64,000 bases of DNA from Limnomonas spitsbergensis (Eukaryota; Chlorophyta; Chlorophyceae; Chlamydomonadales), in the NCBI GenBank assembly GCA_037349105.1, contig JAYJMM010000036.1:248001-312000 (forward strand). The letters are read 5' to 3'. This document shows, one piece after another, positions 42,121 through 49,804 of the stretch. The position numbers and the translations under genes are program-made. The notes under the pieces are model-generated. The model saw only the letters and a list, made by a program, of their open reading frames with translations. It did not search any database and was not told the origin of the DNA. Positions within the stretch are counted from its first letter, which is position 1, and each line of letters opens with the position of its first letter.

Positions 42121-42300
42121 GTTGGCCGTAAGTTACTTAGTTACCCATGTAAAATTACCTTGTTGAACGAAAAGTTACTTAGCAACCAATGTGACTATAT
42201 TAGGTAGGCCGTATGTTACCTAGTTACCAATGTAAGATGACTAGGTTGGCCGTAAGCAACTTCGTAACCAACGTTACATTTCTAGGTTGACCGTAACGTG
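42121..42300. repeat. 41-bp tandem repeat, about 4.4 copies
   Basis: Units beginning GTTGGCCGTAAGTTAC, GTTGAACGAAAAGTTAC, GTAGGCCGTATGTTAC, GTTGGCCGTAAGCAAC and GTTGACCGTAACG start at 42121, 42162, 42204, 42245 and 42286. The period is 41 to 42 bases with diverged copies. The last unit overlaps the 3' end of the minus-strand gene relic that stops at 42282, so part of the repeat has been read into its C-terminus. Confidence 0.75.
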
Positions 42301-43154
42301 CGCCTCGCCAGCAGTAGGGATCTCCTCATCAGAATCGAGTCGGTGGTTGCATAGGTGCTTGAGGGGGATTCTTCTGTCAGCGCACGCAAGCTATGAAGGA
42401 TATCGAAGATCCGTGCGAACTTGGGAGTCTGGATTGTGAGCAATTTGAGCAAATGGTACAGGCTGAATACCAATGGGCTCCGCGCGGAATAGATGCCGGC
42501 AGATTCCAGGAGCACCTCCCACGTCTCACTTCCCAGCACTTTCAAGAAGGCGAAGTGGAGGAGGGCGTTTTCAGACCCCCAATTGGTGTCGATCATGCTC
42601 GTGACCACCTCACCCAACATCAACAAGCATCCTTTTGCATCCCTATGGGCAAGGGACTGGACGCTTTTTCACACGGGATCAGACAGCCACGCAAACAGAC
42701 GCACGTGCGGTGTTTTTATTCCACCCATGAGATATGCCAGCATAGGACTGCCGTTGATGCCCATCACTACGCTGTTGGTGGCAGCATTCAAGCAGATGGT
42801 TGGAACGAGCAGGTCAGCCAAGCCTTCATGGGCACGCATGCTCACGGACAGGGGTCAAGTACTCGCCACGACAATCGTCTGCTCCAAGCAATCGAAAATC
42901 CCCATCGTGAGAAGCTCGTTGTTGTTCGCCCAGTCACAGTCAAGGCAGGGCTTCGCTGCTTTGAGCAACGTCACGGTCATACTGAGTAGCATCAACAGCC
43001 ACGAGCACATCTGAGCCCCCTTCAGTGCGTCCTCCTCCTCCATCACTCTGACCACCCTCCCTAGAAGGCTCATCATGGTCTTGATGATGGCCTTGATCAC
43101 CACATTGACACATGATGATGGGATGGTATGTATCATGCAAACCGTCAGAAACAA
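42282..43154 (-). pseudogene. Helical-repeat (ARM-like) gene relic with two in-frame TGA codons
   Basis: One frame of about 290 codons keeps strong protein character: leucine-rich amphipathic helices such as KAIIKTMMSLLGRVVRVMEE, LLVPTICLNAAT and HFAFLKVLGSETWEVLLES, reminiscent of armadillo/HEAT-type helical repeats. It is broken by TGA at 42855-42857 and TGA at 42669-42671, and ends at 42282. Reading character is equally good before, between and after the stops, which argues for a decayed gene rather than introns. A likely upstream exon lies on the same strand around 43360-43265 (KDQWDLFVVIEETVRLM), separated by a stretch with a plausible GTATGG donor. Both stops would be arginine (CGA) after one C-to-T change, as expected of CpG decay. 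Alternatives are assembly errors or non-standard decoding. The parent protein is not identified. Confidence 0.55.
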
Positions 43155-43790
43155 AATGCAACAGGATGCACAACGTTTTGCTTAGCACATCCGTTTTTTG
43201 CACATGGATGCATGCAATTCCCACAACATATGCTTTTGGCATATCGATCGATGCATGTCATTCCCATACATGTGGCAGTTGGGGAGTCTGAGGCACGCTG
43301 TGACATGAGGCGCACTGTCTCCTCTATCACGACGAAGAGATCCCACTGGTCTTTCATGCTGAGGAGGATGGGGCCTATGATTTGGTGGTGGTGGTGGTGG
43401 TGGCGTGTGTCAAACGTTGTGGTAGCCAGGGAGGAGTGTCATATAGGACAGTGATAGGGTTCAGTGCCAGGGTTGGCAGGGGTGCCGGTGTTGGGGGTGC
43501 CAGGGTAACTGCATCAAAAGGTCACAGGTCTGGTGGTGACAACACTCTGGCAAGTTTGGTGAAATCGTTCATTCATTCATTCAAACCGACCGACCGACCT
43601 TCTCGGTGTTGAAACTTGTCGACCAGCGTACCAAACTATGTCCATATCTTGTTCAAGAGTTCCCTCCACGAGCCTAATTCGTTGCATCTCACGGAGCGGT
43701 CCCTTTGCAACAAATCCCTTAGCAAGATTCCTACGTGGTAGATGCTTTCCTCCAGCCCGTCACTGGTCAGATCCATTGGACGCAAGGGGA
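43155..43790. other. Flank of the retroelement with microsatellites
   Basis: No complete gene is visible. A (TGG)n run lies at 43384-43403, a (TTCA)n run at about 43568-43582 and a (CCGA)n run at about 43586-43599. A probable exon of the gene relic on the left occupies roughly 43265-43360 on the minus strand. The last bases before the element are CGCAAGGGGA. Comparing them with the sequence after the element (GGAACC from 63710) gives at most a 3-bp match (GGA), so there is no clear 4-6 bp target-site duplication. Confidence 0.6.
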
Positions 43791-44035
43791 TGTCGCACCA
43801 TAAAGCAGTAATCGTGCCAAAATGGTGTAAGCTGTCCTTACTGCCTTAGAGAGGCTCAAACTACTCACAACTAAGGTTCAACACCTGTACATACGTGCCT
43901 CTTGTACTACACAGCTGAGGTACAAGGGCTGTAAAGGGGTAACTTGGTACAGCGTACCGCATAAGAGCTAAGGCTGGGATAAGGCTGGCCTGCCCGGGCG
44001 CCCCTAGCTGTGGGTACCGCCCCTACTTTACTCGC
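43791..44035 (-). repeat. Repeat B2 (outer 3' terminus of the element)
   Basis: This 245-bp direct repeat is identical to 44677-44921 except for one base (CTGCCTTAGAG here, CTGCCTAAGAG in the other copy). Its plus-strand start TGTCGCACC is the outer 3' end of the element and supplies one half of the palindrome found intact at the B1/A2 junction. It overlaps the neighbouring A2 copy by the three bases CGC at 44033-44035. Confidence 0.93.
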
Positions 44036-44675
44036 GATGGTTGCTTCGGGTCCGTGGTGGACTTCTTCCCCACTGAGTGGCGGACACCTACGGGCGGACT
44101 CAGCGTCTACACGCTGGCCGCGAATGCGCGGCGCGTTAAGCTGTGGTTGGAACTTCTAGGTGACAGGCGTGGAGCTGGTCGCTTGTAGAGCTGCGACTAA
44201 AGGCCTGTCGGGTAGCGAACCCTGCAGGTCGTTATGAGTCACTTACCGCGTGTAGCGGGCGAAACCGTAGCCGTAGACTGCGGACGACGTAGTCCTAGGC
44301 AGGGCTGGGCTTCGGGTTAGGTGTTCTCGTGCTTGCTAGATGGCGGGGTCGCTGTTCTAGGCTTGACTGGCTTAGTGGTACTGGCTTTGATGCACTTCAC
44401 TGGGTAGGTCTCCGAGATCTAGCCGGTGCTGGTTACAAATAGAGGCCTGTCCACTTAAAAGGAACGAAGTGAACGTCAAGCGTGCAAGCCGGGATTCAAA
44501 GGTCCCGGCAAGCCCTATGCACTGAGTACGGGAAACCCTGCCTCAGACCTTCCCGAAAGTGGGAAGCTGGGCTCCTAACCCTAAAAAGGGGCTCCGCAGG
44601 GAAGCTGCGGAGTCTACGGGGACGCGTCAGCGGTCCCTACGGTTTTGGCACGTATACTGCATTATACCGTGACAG
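44033..44675 (-). repeat. Repeat A2 (internal copy)
   Basis: This 643-bp direct repeat equals 63068-63710 with a single difference (GCGAATGCG here against GCGTATGCG), and no indels. On the element's coding strand it begins CTGTCACGG and ends ACCATCGCG. It lies between B1 and B2, so the left side of the element reads B-A-B while the right end has A alone. It contains the 24-base segment at 44448-44471 that is complementary to the sequence just inside A1, but here no partner follows it. Confidence 0.95.
44488..44612 (-). other. Cluster of three hairpins inside repeat A
   Basis: Three perfect stems lie close together. GCCGGGA pairs with TCCCGGC (44488-44509, 8-base loop), CTTCCC pairs with GGGAAG (44549-44566), and CTCCGCAG pairs with CTGCGGAG (44592-44612, 5-base loop). 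The same set is at 63523-63647 in A1. In the sense transcript they would lie 60-190 bases from the start of A. A packaging, priming or promoter-proximal RNA structure is plausible; no known RNA family was recognised. Confidence 0.55.
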
Positions 44676-44680
44676 CTGTC
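44671..44680. other. B1/A2 junction palindrome GACAGCTGTC
   Basis: The meeting point of the two repeat types is a perfect 10-bp palindrome. The element's two outer ends carry its halves: the right end finishes in GACAG (63706-63710) and the left end begins TGTC (43791). Joining the outer ends in a circle would nearly recreate this site. That is the relation expected between internal junction and termini in split-direct-repeat elements. An imperfect inverted repeat (CACGTATA, spacer, TATACCGTG) lies alongside at 44649-44671 and at 63684-63706. Confidence 0.7.
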
Positions 44681-44921
44681 GCACCATAAAGCAGTAATCG
44701 TGCCAAAATGGTGTAAGCTGTCCTTACTGCCTAAGAGAGGCTCAAACTACTCACAACTAAGGTTCAACACCTGTACATACGTGCCTCTTGTACTACACAG
44801 CTGAGGTACAAGGGCTGTAAAGGGGTAACTTGGTACAGCGTACCGCATAAGAGCTAAGGCTGGGATAAGGCTGGCCTGCCCGGGCGCCCCTAGCTGTGGG
44901 TACCGCCCCTACTTTACTCGC
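44677..44921 (-). repeat. Repeat B1 (internal copy)
   Basis: This is the 245-bp direct partner of 43791-44035, differing at one base. On the element strand it starts GCGAGTAAAG directly after a purine tract, the position normally taken by the start of a 3' LTR (U3), and ends GTGCGACA next to A2. There is no copy of B at the right-hand end of the element, which is what makes the repeats split rather than ordinary LTRs. Confidence 0.93.
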
Positions 44922-44933
44922 CCCCCGCTCCTC
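44922..44933 (-). promoter_or_regulatory. Polypurine tract next to B1
   Basis: On the element strand the sequence GAGGAGCGGGGG is all purine but one base and abuts B1. LTR retrotransposons prime plus-strand DNA from such a tract immediately upstream of U3, so its placement suggests that B1 acts as the U3-like part of the terminal repeat. The assignment rests on composition and position only. Confidence 0.6.
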
Positions 44934-45907
44934 ACGAAACGCACACCGGGCGTGCGTGGGGAGCCGGACTAGGGGTGGTACTGAAACTGAGATCGGAAAA
45001 ATATGTACACTCAGAACTGGTGAGTTCCCTAACACGGAACCCTCCTAAACACCTGACTGCAATCCAACCAGTCGGTTTGAACAAAAGAAATCCACTGAAG
45101 AAAATCCACTGCAGGAAGTAACACAAGGAAATTCACCAAAGGATACTCACTGAAACCCGTGGCGAACCCTAGGTCCAACCAAGGTACTGAAAACTCGACT
45201 CAGGCCTCTGGGTTCCCGGTCTCTTTCTGGCCTGATCAGGGCATACAGAATCCGGTACCTTCACCATTGTCATGCTTGTTTGGAAGTCAAGAAAGGGTCA
45301 GAACCCCTGAAAAGCCATCAGAACTACGGGAAGCCAGCGGTCATCAGAATCCATCAGAAATCAGAAGTCAGAAATTATCAGACATCAGAACGCATCAGAC
45401 CATCAGGAATTGTCAGAATTCCTCAGAAACCATCAGAAATCAGAAGTCAGAAATTATCAGACATCAGAACGCATCAGCCCATCAGGAATTGTCAGAATTC
45501 CTCAGAAACCATCAGAAATCAGAAGTCAGAAATTATCAGACATCAGAACGCATCAGACCATCAGGAATTGTCAGAATTCCCCAGAAATCAGAACGCATCG
45601 GAAACCATCAGAAACCAGAATCCCACAGAAACCATCAGAAATCTACAGCGGGTCGCATGAGAATGACCCGAATCTTCAGTGGGGCTGATCCGGGCCTACA
45701 GACTTCTCCTGTTATTCAACCCTGAGCTCTGCATAGGAACACGGAAACCCGCTGCTCTCGCCCCACTGCACCGTTGACACCTGGCCCTAAGCTACAGGAG
45801 ACGTGTGCAGTAGCAGCGGTGCTTCTCCCAACCCGCCTCTACAGGTGGCTGGCCCTGTGGCGGTTCTATGGCTATTATCCCGCCCTGTCCCCCTTGGCTG
45901 TCTGCCC
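44934..45907 (-). other. 3' non-coding region of the element
   Basis: This is the internal sequence between the polyprotein stop and the purine tract. Its only clear structure is a 79-bp tandem repeat in the middle. If the final TAG were bypassed, ten further codons would be read before TAA. Plus-strand open frames here come from the tandem repeat and show no recognisable domain. Confidence 0.7.
45351..45600. repeat. 79-bp tandem repeat of ATCAGAA-type subunits, about 3 copies
   Basis: The marker TCAGAAGTCAGAAATTATCA begins at 45361, 45440 and 45519, a strict 79-bp period with very few differences. Each unit is built from shorter echoes of CATCAGAA and GTCAGAA, and partial copies continue to about 45650. 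It lies in the element's 3' non-coding region. Internal tandem arrays are known from some algal retroelements, for example TOC1 of Chlamydomonas, though with a different unit. Confidence 0.85.
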
Positions 45908-48900
45908 CTAGGCAGCTGTCTCCTCCTCTGCTCTGGCTGCGTCGGTGGCCGCTTTGGCCCTGCGCTGAACTGCCCTGGGGGTGACGTTGGCTTCTCCTCT
46001 GCCCGTTGTGTATGAAATGTCATACAGCCCGTTGGGCATGGGCCTGGCGATGCCCCGCTCCATCTGTTTAGTGGCCGGATTGGTGGCCATGACCTCCACC
46101 TCTGGCTTGTCCATGGCTCCTGTCTCCTGGGCTGCTCTGGCGGCTGCCCTGGTTGCCCGGGGCGCTGTCTCCTCGGGATGGGCTGGTTTGTTCGGTACTG
46201 CTGCTGCGGCCGGGCCCGGCACGCGGGTCCTTGATGCAGGCTCGCACCTGGGGCACATCCAATCGCCCTCGGGGATGGCATAGAGCGCTGGCGCGAGGCA
46301 GTCCATGTGCCAGCCGGTGTTGCATGCGTCGCACAGGAGCATGACGTCCCCCCGGTCGGGTAGGCGGCAAACTTCGCAGGACAGGCTGACGTTGGGCCTG
46401 GAGGTGCTGAAATCCACCCTGCCTTTCAGGTTGGGGAGGTGGCACGGGGAGCAGTTGACTGCGTTCTCTGTCACGGTCAAGCCATCGGCGCCCTCCAGTA
46501 CCAACGCCCCCGTCTCCCCCAGCCTCTGCACCCGCAGGATTTCCGGCCTGGCTTTGGGGTCGAGGCTGCGCCGCTCCGAAGCGTACCGGACGTACACGTA
46601 ATCCCCAACGGCGAACCGCCTGACCTGGGGTACATATCCTCCTCCGCGGATCCTGGCGTAGCGCAACTTGTCCCGGTGCTGTGCGATCTTCAGGTGCTCT
46701 CCCGCGACCGGAAGGGCCTCCTTGATCCTGGCCACCCTGGCGAGGAGCAGGTCTGCGGCCTCCTCCACTGTTGCCACTCGCGCTGTACTCCACAGGTCTG
46801 CCCCGACCTTGGAGGGGAACACTGGCTTCTGCCCGTACAGGACCTCGTAGGGAGCCATGCGCGTAGCCTGCTGAGGTGAGCACCGGAAACCCAGCGCCAC
46901 CCACGGGACCATCCTGTCCCACGAGTCGTCGCTGCTCCCGTCCCCGCAGCACTTGCGCAGGCCCGTCTTGAGGGTCTGGACAGCCCGTTCGGAAAGCCCA
47001 TCCGCCTGGGGATGGTTGGCGGAGGTGGTGCGATGGTCAATGAAGCAATCGAGTAACATGTCTTGGAACTCTCCCTGGAACTCTGTCCCCTGATCGGTGA
47101 CCACCTCTGCGCATCCCCCAAACCGTGCAACCACGTTTTGGAAGAATGCCAAGGCCGTCACGTCAGACGCCTTGCTGGGGATGGGGATAAGCTCCACCCA
47201 CTTGGAGTAGTGCTCTACACACACCATGACGTACCGGTTGCCCCTAGGCGTGGTAGTGAACGGCCCGCACAGGTCCACACCCCAGCGGAAAAATAAACCC
47301 TCAATAGGGAGTGGGTGCAGGTCTGGCTGCGTGTGATTGAACGTGGACGCCCTTGCCCTGTCGCACACCCCGCACTCCTGGACAGCCTTCCTGACCGCTG
47401 CTCTAAGCCCTCTCCACCAGTGCTGCTGCAGGATCATGAAGGCCGTGCGGTGGCTGCCGAAGTGACCGGTGCTAGCGTGAGCTTCCCTGATTACTGCCTG
47501 TCTGTCCTCGGGCCTGGGAACTACACACCGCCGTCCGTCTGGCATCACCCTTATCAGCACGCCCCCCCTCTCTGGTTCCCACTGGAAAGGTGCGGCTCTG
47601 CGCTGCACCCTGGCCTGTTCCCCTGCTTCTGCCCCAGGGGGGTGCATTTTTGATTGCAGGTAGTGCAGGACTGGCACGTCTGTCCATACGTCCACCCGGG
47701 CTGCAGGCCCTGCTGCGCAACCTGGCGGGTCCACGACCTCCCCTGTTTCGTCGTCAGCTACCCGGACGGGATCTGGGTCTGGGTCAGACTGCCCACCTGG
47801 TTCCTGGGCTGCATCCGCCCAGTCTGCTGCCGCTGACTCCCCCAAGCACTGCCGATATGTTGCTGCCGCTAGGTCCTCGCCGGAGCATGCTTTGCCTGCA
47901 CTGGCTAGGGCGCAATGTGTGGACGTCAGGGTCATGCCGATAGCCGGGTCGCGGTCCGGACCTGGTAAGCCAGCCCTGCGGGCCAGCTCCCTAGGGATGA
48001 TCTTGGCCGCCTCGAGGGCTATGGTGAGCCAAGCCTCGAGAGCCCAAGCATCCATGCACCTGCCCAAGGCGGCCCTCCTATCTCCTTCAGGGAAGTCTGG
48101 GCGGGGCAAAGTGGACCCCACTGCGTACCCCATGGCCCTCTCCCTTTCATTTGCATTTGGTTCCTGCAGGCCCCCCATGGGCCTGAAAACCATGCCGCTC
48201 TGCCCGTTCCGGAAAGCGTAGGATGCGGGGGTGGCCATGAGGCAGGGCAGCGCCCTCCTTGGTTGCCCAGACACATTGATGCGGTACCCGCCGTTATCGG
48301 GGCAGGCCACGACCTGCGCCCTACTACCCTCGTCCAGGATGTCATCCACAATACCGTCGTGCGGCCTATGCGATGCCTGGATAACAAACTCAATGTCTGC
48401 AGCTGGTGCTAGGTTGCCCCAGTAGTTACGCGTGCGGTGGGCATAGGAGCCCACTTGCGCTGCATCAAACAGGGAGGGCCTGCCCAGCATCCTGCACACC
48501 TCGCCGAAAGCCTCTACACTAGCCTTCTCGCTCCTCTGGTTTAGCTGCATAGCGACATTTTCAATCAGGTATGCTGGCGGCTTGGCCCTCTGCAGGATCT
48601 GCAAGGAGCCGAGCAGCTTGATAAGGGGGAAGAAAGACTTGCTCCTGGCCCCCTCGAGCCCCTTGCCCTTGCCTGCAGCCGACAAGTCATGGCACTCCCA
48701 TCCTGCTACCATAAACCACTGGCGACCCTGCTGTGCCCCAGCCTCTATGAAGTGCTGGGCAGTAATGGAGTACACGTCCTGGGGTAAAGCCCTGAACGCC
48801 CCCTCGACAGCAGGCGCTGGGAGCAATAGCGGGTATTGCTTGTGCAGCTGCACCAGTCTCCCCCCTGCGATCTCTCGCATGGTGGCACTGGTGTCGGCAT

Positions 48901-49801
48901 ACAGATACTGGATGACCGGGATGCCTGCTCTAAGCACCATCTCAAGCCCGGAGCACATACCTCCGAAGGGCTCGAACAGGACCACTCCCTTCTGCTCCAG
49001 GGCGTACACCGCCGCTGTCGGTAGGCATGCCGTATCCACCCCTGCACGGAGGTGGGCCGGAGTCGAGCGGGGCAGATCGGTCAGCACATTGTTGATCAGG
49101 TCCCTGGCCCGGGCCCTGCTATTGAAAGCTCTTTCTGCAGTACTGGCAGGCTGTGCCTGCTCATCGTCCTCATCCTTTGCGCTGGAGATAGCCTGGCCGC
49201 ACGGGGCCACTGTACATGCCGTCTCAGCGGCCCGCAGGCGGCGCACGCCTCGTCTGCCCTCTTGTGCCAGGCGCACCACCTGATCTGCGTGCCACTGGTT
49301 TACCCTGCCTAGGCCTGTGAGCAGAGCGACCTGAGATCCGCAGGTGGTCCCACTAGGGGTGTGTGGTTCAGGGGCGACATCGTCTAGCCTTGCTCCTGTG
49401 CGGTCGTCAGATGACGGGAGGGGTGACCTAGACGGGATATCTGCGTTCTGGTGGCAGGCCCCTGACCGGTGGACAATGGTAATGTCAAGCTCCTGGAGCA
49501 TGAGTGCCCAGCGTGCGTGCTGCCCCACTAGGGCCTGGTTATCCATGAGATAGGTGAGGGGTTCGTGGTCTGTGACCAAATGCACCTTGCACCCAAAGAG
49601 CATATGACGGTACGTCCGGGCAGCGTACACAGCGGCGAGCATTTCCCCCTGAAATGACGAGTAGTTCTTTTCGCTTTTGTTCAGGGAACGGGAAGTGCAG
49701 GCTACCATGTACTCCCTGCCGCTGTCGTCGCACTGCCCTAGCACCGCCCCTATACCCTGTTTAGAGAAGTCGGTGTACAACAGGAATGGCCTTGGTGGCC
49801 C
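45908..49801 (-). CDS. Pol C-terminal half: RNase H - cytosine methyltransferase - integrase - PHD
   Basis: This frame continues the upstream polyprotein in phase after its TAG; only seven codons separate that stop from the numbering start used here (residue 1 = codon 49780-49778, TTG). Domains: RNase H at about 1-118, C5 methyltransferase at about 262-592, integrase zinc domain and DDE core at about 764-990, PHD finger at 1133-1181, then a basic, alanine-rich tail. No ATG stands near the beginning. The first in-frame Met lies inside RNase H, after the catalytic Asp of YTDFS, so independent initiation would lose that residue. Synthesis by readthrough, or an earlier intact frame recently broken, is therefore more likely. 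The terminal stop is also TAG in the same local context (CTAGGGGC) as the internal one. Opposite-strand frames here are shadows. Confidence 0.93.
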   Translation of the reverse strand, partial: GPPRPFLLYTDFSKQGIGAVLGQCDDSGREYMVACTSRSLNKSEKNYSSFQGEMLAAVYAARTYRHMLFGCKVHLVTDHEPLTYLMDNQALVGQHARWALMLQELDITIVHRSGACHQNADIPSRSPLPSSDDRTGARLDDVAPEPHTPSGTTCGSQVALLTGLGRVNQWHADQVVRLAQEGRRGVRRLRAAETACTVAPCGQAISSAKDEDDEQAQPASTAERAFNSRARARDLINNVLTDLPRSTPAHLRAGVDTACLPTAAVYALEQKGVVLFEPFGGMCSGLEMVLRAGIPVIQYLYADTSATMREIAGGRLVQLHKQYPLLLPAPAVEGAFRALPQDVYSITAQHFIEAGAQQGRQWFMVAGWECHDLSAAGKGKGLEGARSKSFFPLIKLLGSLQILQRAKPPAYLIENVAMQLNQRSEKASVEAFGEVCRMLGRPSLFDAAQVGSYAHRTRNYWGNLAPAADIEFVIQASHRPHDGIVDDILDEGSRAQVVACPDNGGYRINVSGQPRRALPCLMATPASYAFRNGQSGMVFRPMGGLQEPNANERERAMGYAVGSTLPRPDFPEGDRRAALGRCMDAWALEAWLTIALEAAKIIPRELARRAGLPGPDRDPAIGMTLTSTHCALASAGKACSGEDLAAATYRQCLGESAAADWADAAQEPGGQSDPDPDPVRVADDETGEVVDPPGCAAGPAARVDVWTDVPVLHYLQSKMHPPGAEAGEQARVQRRAAPFQWEPERGGVLIRVMPDGRRCVVPRPEDRQAVIREAHASTGHFGSHRTAFMILQQHWWRGLRAAVRKAVQECGVCDRARASTFNHTQPDLHPLPIEGLFFRWGVDLCGPFTTTPRGNRYVMVCVEHYSKWVELIPIPSKASDVTALAFFQNVVARFGGCAEVVTDQGTEFQGEFQDMLLDCFIDHRTTSANHPQADGLSERAVQTLKTGLRKCCGDGSSDDSWDRMVPWVALGFRCSPQQATRMAPYEVLYGQKPVFPSKVGADLWSTARVATVEEAADLLLARVARIKEALPVAGEHLKIAQHRDKLRYARIRGGGYVPQVRRFAVGDYVYVRYASERRSLDPKARPEILRVQRLGETGALVLEGADGLTVTENAVNCSPCHLPNLKGRVDFSTSRPNVSLSCEVCRLPDRGDVMLLCDACNTGWHMDCLAPALYAIPEGDWMCPRCEPASRTRVPGPAAAAVPNKPAHPEETAPRATRAAARAAQETGAMDKPEVEVMATNPATKQMERGIARPMPNGLYDISYTTGRGEANVTPRAVQRRAKAATDAARAEEETAA
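46238..46384 (-). other. PHD finger after the integrase
   Basis: Residues 1133-1181 of the downstream frame show a complete C4HC3 pattern: C1135, C1138, C1150, C1153, H1158, C1161, C1176 and C1179, with GDWMCPRC at the end. The stretch DRGDVMLLCDAC followed by GWHMDC resembles PHD fingers that read the unmodified or methylated H3 tail. It occupies the place where chromoviruses carry a chromodomain, so a role in steering integration to particular chromatin is a reasonable inference. Which histone state it binds cannot be told from sequence. Confidence 0.88.
46811..47491 (-). other. Ty3/gypsy-type integrase (HHCC + DDE)
   Basis: The zinc-binding part is H768-x4-H773-x29-C803-x2-C806. The catalytic triad is D836 (GVDLCGPF), D896 (VTDQGTEF) and E931 (GLSERAVQTLK), with 34 residues between the last two, one fewer than the common 35. 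The segment PWVALGFRCSPQQATRMAPY and EVLYGQKP match the usual gypsy post-core region. All catalytic residues are intact. Its presence conflicts with the split-repeat termini, which usually accompany a tyrosine recombinase. Confidence 0.94.
48005..48997 (-). other. DNMT3/DRM-like cytosine-5 methyltransferase domain
   Basis: Motifs appear in the order of C5 methyltransferases: motif I LFEPFGGMCSGLE (268-280), an adjacent strand YLYADTSATMREIAG, motif IV GWECHDLSAAGKGKGL (360-375) with catalytic C363, motif VI YLIENVAM with E407-N408-V409, motif VIII SYAHRTRNYWGNL (445-457), and a motif IX/X region with ERERAMGY and RRAALGRCMDAW. HDLS and AHRTRNYWGNL resemble the DNMT3/DRM group more than DNMT1 or bacterial enzymes. 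The Pro before the catalytic Cys (PC) is replaced by Glu (EC), which could affect activity. Placement between RNase H and integrase means it would be made as part of Pol. Retrotransposon-borne DNMTs have been reported in dinoflagellates and charophytes (de Mendoza and colleagues, 2018). Confidence 0.88.
49427..49801 (-). other. RNase H domain of Pol
   Basis: YTDFSKQGIGAVLGQ (D4), GEMLAAVYA (E46), LVTDHEPLTYL (D71) and HQNADIPSR (D114) supply the four acidic residues of the retroelement RNase H fold. The TAG lies upstream of the first catalytic Asp, within the linker from the RT connection region, so termination there yields RT without RNase H or integrase. Confidence 0.92.
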
Positions 49802-49804
49802 CTA
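49802..49804 (-). other. Single in-frame TAG between RT and RNase H
   Basis: On the element strand the context is GAT GGC TAG GGG CCA CCA. The reading phase is unchanged on both sides and domain homology resumes at once. A small GGCC-ACCAA-GGCC hairpin can form two bases downstream. This is the only stop in 5,497 codons before the terminal TAG. It may be a programmed readthrough site or a recent CAG-to-TAG mutation; wholesale UAG reassignment is unlikely, because no other in-frame TAG occurs. Confidence 0.9.

Noticed and set aside
44220..44280. Hammerhead ribozyme in repeat A (TTATGAGTC ... GCGAAAC)
   Set aside because: The required CUGAUGA core is not matched and the stems are poor.
44033..44675. 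Solo LTR inserted into repeat B
   Set aside because: It would require B to be a 245-bp target duplication, and the same A copy forms the right end of the element.
49802..49804. Genome-wide reassignment of UAG to an amino acid
   Set aside because: Only one in-frame TAG occurs in about 5,500 codons and the same frame appears to terminate at TAG; the neighbouring gene ends at TAA.
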